Shown in pieces: positions 1 through 5,763 of a stretch of DNA of 14,629 nucleotides. This stretch comes from Candidatus Halomonas stercoripullorum (lineage in GTDB: Bacteria; Pseudomonadota; Gammaproteobacteria; Pseudomonadales; Halomonadaceae): positions 1 through 14,629 of the forward strand of contig DXFC01000149.1 in assembly GCA_019114645.1 (NCBI GenBank), in the 5' to 3' direction. How positions within the stretch are numbered: position 1 is the first letter of the stretch; the number at the start of each line of letters is the position of its first letter. The notes below the pieces were generated by a model, which saw only the letters and a program-made list of their open reading frames with translations, was not told where the DNA came from and did no database searches. The position numbers and the translations under genes are program-made.

Positions 1-13
1 TGGCAATTAATCT

Positions 14-1144
14 TTAAATCCCGCTGAAATCGGCCGGCAGACCAAGAAAATCCTGGATGATGAAGAAGTGGTCTTCAAACAGGCTGTCTGGTTCGAGCTC
101 GGCCAGGGGCACCCAGCGGGCGTGATCCCCTCCCTTGACTGGTTTGATTTGCGGCAGTTGCTGATCCGGACGCAGGGCGAAGTAGAAGGCTTCGGCCAGA
201 GTACGGCCACGCCAGCTGCGATGGGGTTCATCAAACAGTCGTTGACCACGCAATGATCCTTTCAGTACCGCTTCCGGCACCTTGAGCCGGATCTTCTCGC
301 GCAGTTCACGCAGGCAGGCATCCAGCAAGCGTTCATGGGGGTTGATGAAACCACCGGGCAGCGCGAGCAGTCCTTTGCCTGGTGCCGCCGTGCGTCGTGC
401 CAGGAGTACGTGCCCTGACTGCACAACAACGGCATTGACCGTGACGAAGATGGGAGGATAGGGGGCATTGGCCCAGGCCTGGCGGTATTGCTCCAGCAGG
501 GTTTGCTCCTCCAGTAGCTGGCGGTGGGCCTGGCTGTCGGCAAAGTCGCGTAGCGCGTGGCACACCCCCGGAGAGAGATCGTGGGTGGCACCGGTACTGA
601 GATAGTCCGTAGCCGAGGAGGGCGAGCGAAACAGGCGCTCGCGAATCTGGCTGGCGGATATGCCCTCAACCAGCGGCACGCTGACCGATTCCCATTGGGG
701 AAATAGCGAAAGGTAGTAACTGGACTGGCCACGGCTGGCACCGATCAGGCCAATGCGTGGCAGTCGCGCGCTGCGGTGGCCCGCAATATCGCGTACCTTG
801 CGCTGCACGTCACGCACCCAGACATCGTTGTTATAGAGCGCATCAAGTAGCGGCACGATCTCCAGGCGTGCATTTTCGGCATCATCAAAACAGCTACGCA
901 ACAGCGATCGACGCTCCTCGAAGCGCCAGGGGTTGCGCAGCGAACGGGCCTGCCACGCCGAGCCCACCAGCACGATCACCCGTGACGCATGGCGCAACGC
1001 TTTATTGATCACGGCGATATGGCCCAGATGTGGGGGCTGGAAGCGTCCGATAAAGACAAGACAATCAAATTCGCGCTCAATGCCGGTCAACGACGTATCC
1101 TTGGCTGTAAAATACACTTTGTCATTATGGTCGTTGAGTCGCAT
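14..1144 (-). CDS. Bifunctional nicotinamide-nucleotide adenylyltransferase / Nudix hydrolase (NadM-Nudix type)
   Basis: The N-terminal half is a nucleotidyltransferase that would join NMN and ATP to make NAD. The C-terminal half is a Nudix domain, which in this family hydrolyses ADP-ribose. Counting from the ATG at 1144 (376 residues), the adenylyltransferase signature GRFQPPHLGH is at 33-42 and the second signature ISASQIRERL at 162-171. The Nudix box spans about 265-287, followed by the family-typical SWRGRT near 310. Length and domain order match the Synechocystis slr0787/Francisella NadM fusion class. The Nudix box is degenerate: where the family has REL-x-EE-x-G it reads REL-R-EK-I-R, so the second metal-binding Glu is Lys (residue 284). 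The start is uncertain. An in-frame TTG at 1153 lies further upstream; a TTG at 1090, preceded by AAGGAT (1097-1102), lies closer to the first motif and may be real. The gene is divergent from the YihY-like gene. The domain call is secure; activity of the Nudix half is not. Confidence 0.9.
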   Translation of the reverse strand: MRLNDHNDKVYFTAKDTSLTGIEREFDCLVFIGRFQPPHLGHIAVINKALRHASRVIVLVGSAWQARSLRNPWRFEERRSLLRSCFDDAENARLEIVPLLDALYNNDVWVRDVQRKVRDIAGHRSARLPRIGLIGASRGQSSYYLSLFPQWESVSVPLVEGISASQIRERLFRSPSSATDYLSTGATHDLSPGVCHALRDFADSQAHRQLLEEQTLLEQYRQAWANAPYPPIFVTVNAVVVQSGHVLLARRTAAPGKGLLALPGGFINPHERLLDACLRELREKIRLKVPEAVLKGSLRGQRLFDEPHRSWRGRTLAEAFYFALRPDQQLPQIKPVKGGDHARWVPLAELEPDSLFEDHFFIIQDFLGLPADFSGI

Positions 1145-1153
1145 GGGCTGCAA
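1124..1153 (-). promoter_or_regulatory. Possible sigma-70 promoter inside the 5' end of the nadM-Nudix frame
   Basis: On the minus strand a hexamer TTGCAG (plus positions 1148-1153) lies 18 nt before CATAAT (1124-1129), a 5/6 match to the -10 consensus. The -35 match is only 3/6. If it works, transcription would begin near 1116, downstream of the ATG at 1144, and the first usable start would be the TTG at 1090 with its AAGGAT ribosome site. The prediction is weak and useful mainly for the start-site question. Confidence 0.25.
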
Positions 1154-1221
1154 TCAGCCTGTAGCCGACATCGACTGACGCTTGACGTATGCTGAAAAAA
1201 AACACTGGATGGAGAGAGCAT

Positions 1222-2133
1222 GTGAAGGGACTGTCGATCAAATTCTGGTGGCGTACGCTGCGCCAGGCACTGCAGTTATGGCTGGAGCGCAATGCGTTCA
1301 GTTATGCCGGCTCTCTAGCGTTTTATACGCTGTTCTCCCTGGCGCCGATTGTCATTATTGCCGTGACCATTATCGGTGTGGTGTTTGGGGAAGATGCAGC
1401 ACAGGGACAGATCGTAGCGCAGTTGCAGGACGCGCTGGGTGCGGATGCCGCCAATGCGGTGGAGCAGGCCGTCGTCGCATCACGTATTGAAGAGTCCGGC
1501 ATAATGCCCACCTTGTTGGGGCTGGGTGGCCTGATAGTGGGGGCCACGACAGTGTTCGCGCAGATGCAATTCTCGCTGAATACGATCTGGGGGGTTACCG
1601 CCAAGCCCAGCCGCAATAGTGCACTTCTATTTATCAAACAGCGTCTTTTATCGCTGACCGTGGTACTTGCCATCGGCTTCATTTTGCTGGTGTCGTTGCT
1701 GTTGGGAGTGATATTGCGCAGCATGCTGCAAGCGCTGGGCGATAGCATGCCGTGGGTGAGTCATTTGACGGCAGGGACCGAGTTTGTCATCTCGCTGGCC
1801 GTGATTACGGCGCTGTTCGCCACGATATTCAAGGTACTGCCCGATGTGGTATTGGGGTGGCGTGACGTGTTGCTGGGGGCCTTGGTCACCGCCTTGCTGT
1901 TCGTCATCGGGCGTAGCGTCATTGCCTCTTATTTGGCTTATACCGCCACTGCGTCGACTTATGGCGCTGCAGGCTCGGTGGTCATGATTTTGTTATGGGT
2001 CTACTACTCGTCACTTATTCTTTTGTTTGGGGCGGCCTTCACTCACTGTCATCTGGTCGCGAGTGGCCGTGAAGTGATACCGCGTAACAGTGCCGTGATT
2101 GTTAAACGCGAGCTGGTAATGGAGCAGGAGTAA
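1222..2133 (+). CDS. YihY/BrkB-family inner-membrane protein
   Basis: This is a polytopic membrane protein of the YihY/virulence factor BrkB family. The family was once annotated as ribonuclease BN in error, and its molecular role is not settled; transport or envelope roles have been proposed. In the 303-residue product I see six hydrophobic segments near residues 35-55, 95-113, 144-166, 184-205, 217-236 and 249-275. The family-typical N-terminal stretch NAFSYAGSLAFYTLFSLAP is just before and in the first segment, and a short charged tail closes the protein. I chose the GTG at 1222 because GGAGAG (1211-1216) lies 5 nt upstream. The in-frame ATG at 1189 would add 11 residues but has no ribosome-binding sequence. 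The gene is divergent from the nadM-Nudix gene and 42 nt upstream of the acylphosphatase gene, probably cotranscribed with it. The family call is firm and the function is unknown. Confidence 0.88.
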   Translation: MKGLSIKFWWRTLRQALQLWLERNAFSYAGSLAFYTLFSLAPIVIIAVTIIGVVFGEDAAQGQIVAQLQDALGADAANAVEQAVVASRIEESGIMPTLLGLGGLIVGATTVFAQMQFSLNTIWGVTAKPSRNSALLFIKQRLLSLTVVLAIGFILLVSLLLGVILRSMLQALGDSMPWVSHLTAGTEFVISLAVITALFATIFKVLPDVVLGWRDVLLGALVTALLFVIGRSVIASYLAYTATASTYGAAGSVVMILLWVYYSSLILLFGAAFTHCHLVASGREVIPRNSAVIVKRELVMEQE

Positions 2134-2175
2134 CAGGCGCGATAGTCAAGCCAGGATAACCAAAAAGGGGGCTGT

Positions 2176-2448
2176 ATGGGCAATAGCTGCGTGAAGGCCC
2201 GGGTGGCGGGCAAAGTGCAAGGGGTGTGGTATCGCCGTTCGGTACAGGAGCAGGCGCTACGCAAGGGTGTGACCGGCTACGCCAAAAACCTGCCGGATGG
2301 CTGCGTAGAGGTATTGTTGTGTGGTGACAGCGAAGCGGTCAATCAGGTGGCCACTTGGTTATGGCAGGGGCCACCTGACGCCCGGGTGACGCATGTTGAG
2401 CTGGAAACGCTTGAATGCCATGCTCCCGACAGCTTCATTTGTCGCTAG
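2176..2448 (+). CDS. acyP: Acylphosphatase
   Basis: This small cytosolic enzyme (90 residues, usual size for the family) hydrolyses carboxyl-phosphate bonds in acylphosphates such as acetyl phosphate or carbamoyl phosphate. The signature GKVQGVWYRR is at residues 12-21 and supplies the phosphate-binding loop with the conserved Arg20. GYAKNLPDGCVEV at 34-46 carries the catalytic Asn38. A run of G (about 2167-2171) precedes the ATG at good Shine-Dalgarno distance. The gene follows the YihY-like gene by 42 nt on the same strand and converges on the nucleoside hydrolase gene, with only 12 nt between the two stop codons. I see no convincing terminator hairpin in that short gap. Both catalytic residues are present, so it should be active. 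Confidence 0.92.
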   Translation: MGNSCVKARVAGKVQGVWYRRSVQEQALRKGVTGYAKNLPDGCVEVLLCGDSEAVNQVATWLWQGPPDARVTHVELETLECHAPDSFICR

Positions 2449-2460
2449 CGCGGCGAGCGT

Positions 2461-3405
2461 TTAACTTAGCGTCTCGGCGATCCACTCGACCACCGCTTGC
2501 CCATCCGCTTCCAGACACACTTCAACCAGGGGTGTCTGTGACCAGCGCTCCTGAATGAAGCCACGGCCCTCGGGGGCGAAAATGGTCTGACCCTCGGCGC
2601 TGCCCTCGGTGACGACTGCAAGATGGCCCGGTGCGGTGGTGAAGAGTTCCGGGCGCAGCAGCCAGGCCAGGGCGCAGCTGTCGTGGGGACAACAGCCATC
2701 GATGCCGAGAAATTCGCGGTAGAAGTCGCTGTAGAAGGTGTAGCTCTCCGCCAACACCTTGCCCAGTGCGCCCTGGCCTGCCTCGATGCGGTCCATGTGT
2801 TCCCGGGTGAGGACACAACGATGGGTCACATCAAGCCCTACCAGAGTCAGCGGCCAGCCGGCGGTAAGGACGCGTTGGGCGGCATGGGGATCATTGAACA
2901 TATTGGCTTCGGCGACCGGGGTGACGTTGCCACCCTCACGGATCGAACCGCCCATCACCACCACGCGCTTGACCTTGTCAACCAGTGCCGGGTCAAGCTG
3001 TAGCGCGGCGGCCAGGTTGCCTACCGGCCCCACCGTCACCAGGGTAACTTCGCCAGGCCGGGCATTGACCGTATCGACAATGAATTGCGCTGCACTACGC
3101 GGGTCTCGCTTGCCCTGCACCTTGGGCAACTCAATATCACCCAGGCCATTCTTGCCGTGAATATGCGCAGGAGCGGGGTGGCGCGGCTTGACCAGCGGAC
3201 TGGCGGCACCCTGGGCAACGGGGACATCGCTACGGCCCGCCAGCTGGGCGAGCAGCAGGGCGTTATGCGTGGCGGTCTCCACATCCACATTGCCGTAGGT
3301 GGTGGTCAGGCCGAGCAACTCAATGTCGGGATGCCGCAGTGCAATGGCAATGGCCTGGGCGTCGTCCACCCCGGGGTCGGTATCGAAGATAATCGGATAT
3401 GGCAT
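2461..3405 (-). CDS. Inosine-uridine preferring nucleoside hydrolase family protein
   Basis: The enzyme (314 residues) cleaves the N-glycosidic bond of ribonucleosides, giving free base and ribose. The calcium-binding signature DTDPGVDDA is at residues 8-16 (Asp10, Asp14, Asp15). The substrate-binding block MGGSIREGGNVTPVAEAN is at 151-168, and His241-Asp242 in PHDSCALAW matches the conserved His-Asp pair of E. coli Rih-type enzymes. There is no signal peptide, so it acts in the cytoplasm. AAGGAGG (plus 3410-3416) sits 4 nt before the ATG, a strong ribosome site. It is the last gene of a three-gene minus-strand cassette, 35 nt after the ribokinase-family gene, which could phosphorylate the ribose it releases. 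Purine versus pyrimidine preference cannot be read from the sequence. No transporter or regulator gene is adjacent in the window. Confidence 0.9.
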   Translation of the reverse strand: MPYPIIFDTDPGVDDAQAIAIALRHPDIELLGLTTTYGNVDVETATHNALLLAQLAGRSDVPVAQGAASPLVKPRHPAPAHIHGKNGLGDIELPKVQGKRDPRSAAQFIVDTVNARPGEVTLVTVGPVGNLAAALQLDPALVDKVKRVVVMGGSIREGGNVTPVAEANMFNDPHAAQRVLTAGWPLTLVGLDVTHRCVLTREHMDRIEAGQGALGKVLAESYTFYSDFYREFLGIDGCCPHDSCALAWLLRPELFTTAPGHLAVVTEGSAEGQTIFAPEGRGFIQERWSQTPLVEVCLEADGQAVVEWIAETLS

Positions 3406-3440
3406 GTTGCCTCCTTGTCGAGCCGGTCGTGGGCCGGTTG

Positions 3441-4337
3441 TTATTGAGGGTTCAGACGGGCTTCCACTTCTTGACGGGCAGGAATGCTATCGGCGGCACC
3501 GGGGCGCTGAATACCGATTGCTGCGGCCTGGCTGGCCAAGCGGAGGCAGCGGGTTACGGACTGCCCCTCTTGCAGTGCCGCCAGGTAGTAACCGATGAAA
3601 GTATCCCCGGCGCCAGTGGTGTCCACTGCCTGCACCGGCATGGCAGGCTGGAAATGGCGCTCGTCGGCTGACTGGTACCAGGCGCCTTCGGCGCCCAGCG
3701 TCAGCACCGTGGGCGTGGTGGGCAGCCGTCGGAGCAAACCTGCGAGCAGGATTTCGGAAGCGCTGGTTTCCGCCAGGCCGGTGAGCCAGGCGGCCTCTCC
3801 ACGATTGACGAACAGCAGGGCACACGCTTCCAGGGGAAGCTCAAGCACCGAGTCGCTCATCGGGGCGGGGTTGAAAGCGATATGAAGCCCCCGGGCATGA
3901 GCGCTGTGAAACAGGTCGGGCAGGCCGTTGCACTCGTTCTGCAGCAGCAGCCAATCGCCATCCCGGACGGTGTGGCTGAGTTGTTCCCAGTGTTGCCGGG
4001 TAAAACCATGGTTGGCACCAGGGTAGAGCAAGATGGCGTTTTCACCCTGGTCATCGACCTGAATAATGGCGTGGCCGCTGGGCTCGTCAACCAGTTCGAT
4101 ATGGCTGACGTCGATCCCGGCGTCAGCCATGCGCTCACGTACCCAGCTGTCCTGGCGGCCCAGGCGCCCCCAGTGGCAGACCCGGCCACCGGCGAGGGCC
4201 ATGGCCAACGACTGATTGGCTCCCTTGCCGCCCTGGCCGACATGGTAGCCGTGACTGGCCAGGGTTTCGCCAGGCTGGACCAGATGCGGCACCCTGTAGT
4301 AGTGATCAAGGTTGATCGAGCCCAGATTGTGCAGCAT
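3441..4337 (-). CDS. Ribokinase (PfkB-family carbohydrate kinase)
   Basis: The protein probably phosphorylates D-ribose to ribose 5-phosphate with ATP. In the 298-residue product the sugar-binding start GSINLDHYYRV is at 6-16, where Asn9 and Asp11 match the ribose-binding residues of E. coli RbsK. PfkB signature 1, GGKGANQ, is at 36-42, NPAP at 156-159, and signature 2, DTTGAGDTF, at 239-247 with catalytic Asp245. The reading frame is open up to a GTG at 4367, which would overlap the dehydrogenase gene by 28 nt and has no ribosome site. I chose the ATG at 4337: it has GAGG (plus 4345-4348) 7 nt upstream and begins 2 nt after the dehydrogenase stop, as expected for translational coupling. The nucleoside hydrolase next in the cassette would supply its substrate. 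Another pentose or nucleoside substrate is possible, but the GSxNxD and GGKGANQ motifs favour ribose. Confidence 0.86.
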   Translation of the reverse strand: MLHNLGSINLDHYYRVPHLVQPGETLASHGYHVGQGGKGANQSLAMALAGGRVCHWGRLGRQDSWVRERMADAGIDVSHIELVDEPSGHAIIQVDDQGENAILLYPGANHGFTRQHWEQLSHTVRDGDWLLLQNECNGLPDLFHSAHARGLHIAFNPAPMSDSVLELPLEACALLFVNRGEAAWLTGLAETSASEILLAGLLRRLPTTPTVLTLGAEGAWYQSADERHFQPAMPVQAVDTTGAGDTFIGYYLAALQEGQSVTRCLRLASQAAAIGIQRPGAADSIPARQEVEARLNPQ

Positions 4338-4339
4338 GT

Positions 4340-5287
4340 TCAGGCCTCGCTGGAGGATTGTCTCCACTGGCGTAGATTCTCCGCCGTGAGCGTGACGATA
4401 CGCTGACGCGCTTCCGGTGTGATCCAGGCATTGTGCGGGGTCACGATCAGGTTGAGCGGCTCGCTTAACGCGTCGAGCAGTGGATGGCCTTCACGGGGCG
4501 GCTCCTGGGGCAGGACATCAACCCCCAGGCCACCTAGACGACCTTCTCGTAGTGCTGCAAGTGCCGCTTCCTCGTCAATAATGCCGCCCCGGGCGCAGTT
4601 GACCAGCAGGGCCCCAGGCTTGAGGGTTGCAAGTAGCTCGGTATTAACCAGATGGCGTGTGGCGTCGGTGAGCGGGCAATGCAAGCTGATGATATCTGCT
4701 GCGGGAGCCAGCTCGGTAATGCCGGGGCGGCTATCGTTGGCTTCGTTGCCGGGCCGTGCGGCAAAGCTCACCCGCATGCCGAAGGCTCCGGCCAGGGTGG
4801 CGACATGGTTACCCAGTTCCCCTTGGCCCACCACCACGAGGTGTTTGCCTTCGAGTTGCAGGGTGGCGTGATCCATCAGGCAGAAGAAGGGACTCTCGTT
4901 CCAGCGTCCGCTGGCCACGTCCTGCTGATAGAGCGGCAAGCGATTGGCCAGGGCCAACATCAGCATCAGGGTGTGCTGGGCAACGCTGGCGGTACCGTAG
5001 GCAGTGACATTGCGTACGGCGATGCCCAGTCGTTCGGCGCTGGCCATGTCGATATTATTGGTGCCGGTGGCCAGCACACAGATCAACTTGAGTGAGGAAG
5101 CGGCCTCGAGGGTGGCGGCATCCAGTACCACCTTGTTGACAATCGCCACCTCCGCCTCGGCCAGACGCTCGCGACTTTGTTCGGTGGTGCTGGCCTGATG
5201 CACGGTCAAGTCATCGACTTCCGCATGGAGGGGAGTCAGGTCGATATCGCTTCCCAGACTGGCAGCGTCGAGTATTACGGCTTTCAT
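4340..5287 (-). CDS. D-2-hydroxyacid dehydrogenase (glycerate/hydroxypyruvate reductase-like)
   Basis: This is an NAD(P)-dependent oxidoreductase of the D-isomer-specific 2-hydroxyacid dehydrogenase family (315 residues). The Rossmann motif GQGELG is at 154-159. The catalytic set is complete: Arg233 in NCARGGIIDEEA, Glu262 in DVLPQEPP and His285 in TPHNAWI. The C-terminal pattern is typical of glycerate dehydrogenase/hydroxypyruvate reductase-like members. The residues after the second Rossmann strand read SFAARPG, with Arg178 and no acidic residue at the usual NAD-ribose position, so NADP(H) preference is possible (inference). AAGGA (plus 5297-5301) precedes the ATG by 9 nt. It is the first gene of the minus-strand cassette and nearly abuts the kinase gene. 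Its link to nucleoside salvage is unclear, and the substrate could be hydroxypyruvate, glyoxylate or another 2-oxoacid. Confidence 0.87.
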   Translation of the reverse strand: MKAVILDAASLGSDIDLTPLHAEVDDLTVHQASTTEQSRERLAEAEVAIVNKVVLDAATLEAASSLKLICVLATGTNNIDMASAERLGIAVRNVTAYGTASVAQHTLMLMLALANRLPLYQQDVASGRWNESPFFCLMDHATLQLEGKHLVVVGQGELGNHVATLAGAFGMRVSFAARPGNEANDSRPGITELAPAADIISLHCPLTDATRHLVNTELLATLKPGALLVNCARGGIIDEEAALAALREGRLGGLGVDVLPQEPPREGHPLLDALSEPLNLIVTPHNAWITPEARQRIVTLTAENLRQWRQSSSEA

Positions 5288-5323
5288 GGCATGTTTTCCT
5301 TATGCTGATGCCCTGGCCGGGCT

Positions 5324-5352
5324 GGGACAGGTTAAACCAGTCACGTTATACT
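5324..5352 (+). promoter_or_regulatory. Putative sigma-70 promoter for fmdB-like gene and aspS
   Basis: GGGACA (5324-5329, 4/6 of the -35 consensus) is followed after exactly 17 nt by TATACT (5347-5352, 5/6 of the -10 consensus). It lies in the 171-nt gap between divergent transcription units and points at the zinc-ribbon gene and aspS. The predicted start is near 5359, leaving a leader of about 100 nt. It is a pattern match only. Confidence 0.45.
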
Positions 5353-5390
5353 ATCGGGCTTTCAGGCCGGACAGGCTTTTGCGGCAAGCT

Positions 5391-5399
5391 TGATATAAG
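5391..5399 (+). promoter_or_regulatory. Possible second, extended -10 promoter for fmdB-like gene and aspS
   Basis: TGATATAAG contains the extended -10 TG dinucleotide one base before TATAAG (5/6). No good -35 hexamer is present at 16-18 nt, as is tolerated for extended -10 promoters. A third TATA-like hexamer, TATAAC, follows at 5415-5420 without upstream support. Transcription would start near 5406 with a leader of about 50 nt. Confidence 0.3.
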
Positions 5400-5458
5400 C
5401 ATCGCCGGCCCCGATATAACGCTGTTGGTTGCTTTTGTGAATCAGGAGTGATTGAACC

Positions 5459-5704
5459 ATGCCCATCTATGAATATCAGTGCAAGGCCTGTGGCCATCGT
5501 CTGGAGAAGTTGCAGAAACTCAACGCGGCTCCTTTGACCGATTGTCCTGCCTGTGAAGCCCCCGAGCTTGGGCGCCTGGTATCCGCGGCGGGTTTCCGCC
5601 TGGCCGGCAGCGGCTGGTACGAAACCGACTTCAAGACCGGCAGCAAGAAGAACCTGGCCGGCAGCTCGGAACAACCTGCGGCAAAAGAGACGGCTTCAGC
5701 CTGA
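5459..5704 (+). CDS. FmdB-family zinc-ribbon protein
   Basis: This 81-residue protein begins MPIYEYQCKACGH and carries two CxxC knuckles, Cys8/Cys11 and Cys29/Cys32, that would bind one zinc ion. The second half is Gly/Ser/Lys-rich and probably disordered. The family is named for a putative regulator of formamidase and amidase genes, but its biochemical role is not established. AGGAG (5444-5448) lies 10 nt before the ATG, and two promoter candidates lie upstream. It is 59 nt ahead of aspS, with no terminator or clear promoter between them, so the two are probably cotranscribed. As far as I know, this placement in front of aspS recurs in Pseudomonas relatives. The family call is firm and the function is unknown. 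Confidence 0.9.
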   Translation: MPIYEYQCKACGHRLEKLQKLNAAPLTDCPACEAPELGRLVSAAGFRLAGSGWYETDFKTGSKKNLAGSSEQPAAKETASA

Positions 5705-5763
5705 TAGAACCGATAACTTAACCGTCAATCACAAGTCAACGTTTAACGAAACAGGATACGGAC

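Noticed and set aside
1182..1210. TTGACG-based promoter for the YihY-like gene
   Set aside because: The hexamer at the right spacing (CTGGAT, 1205-1210) is a poor -10, and the resulting transcript would start at the ribosome-binding site of the chosen GTG.
2442..2464. Convergent terminator between acyP and the nucleoside hydrolase gene
   Set aside because: Only a 4-bp CGCT/AGCG stem followed by TTT could be found, too weak to call on either strand.
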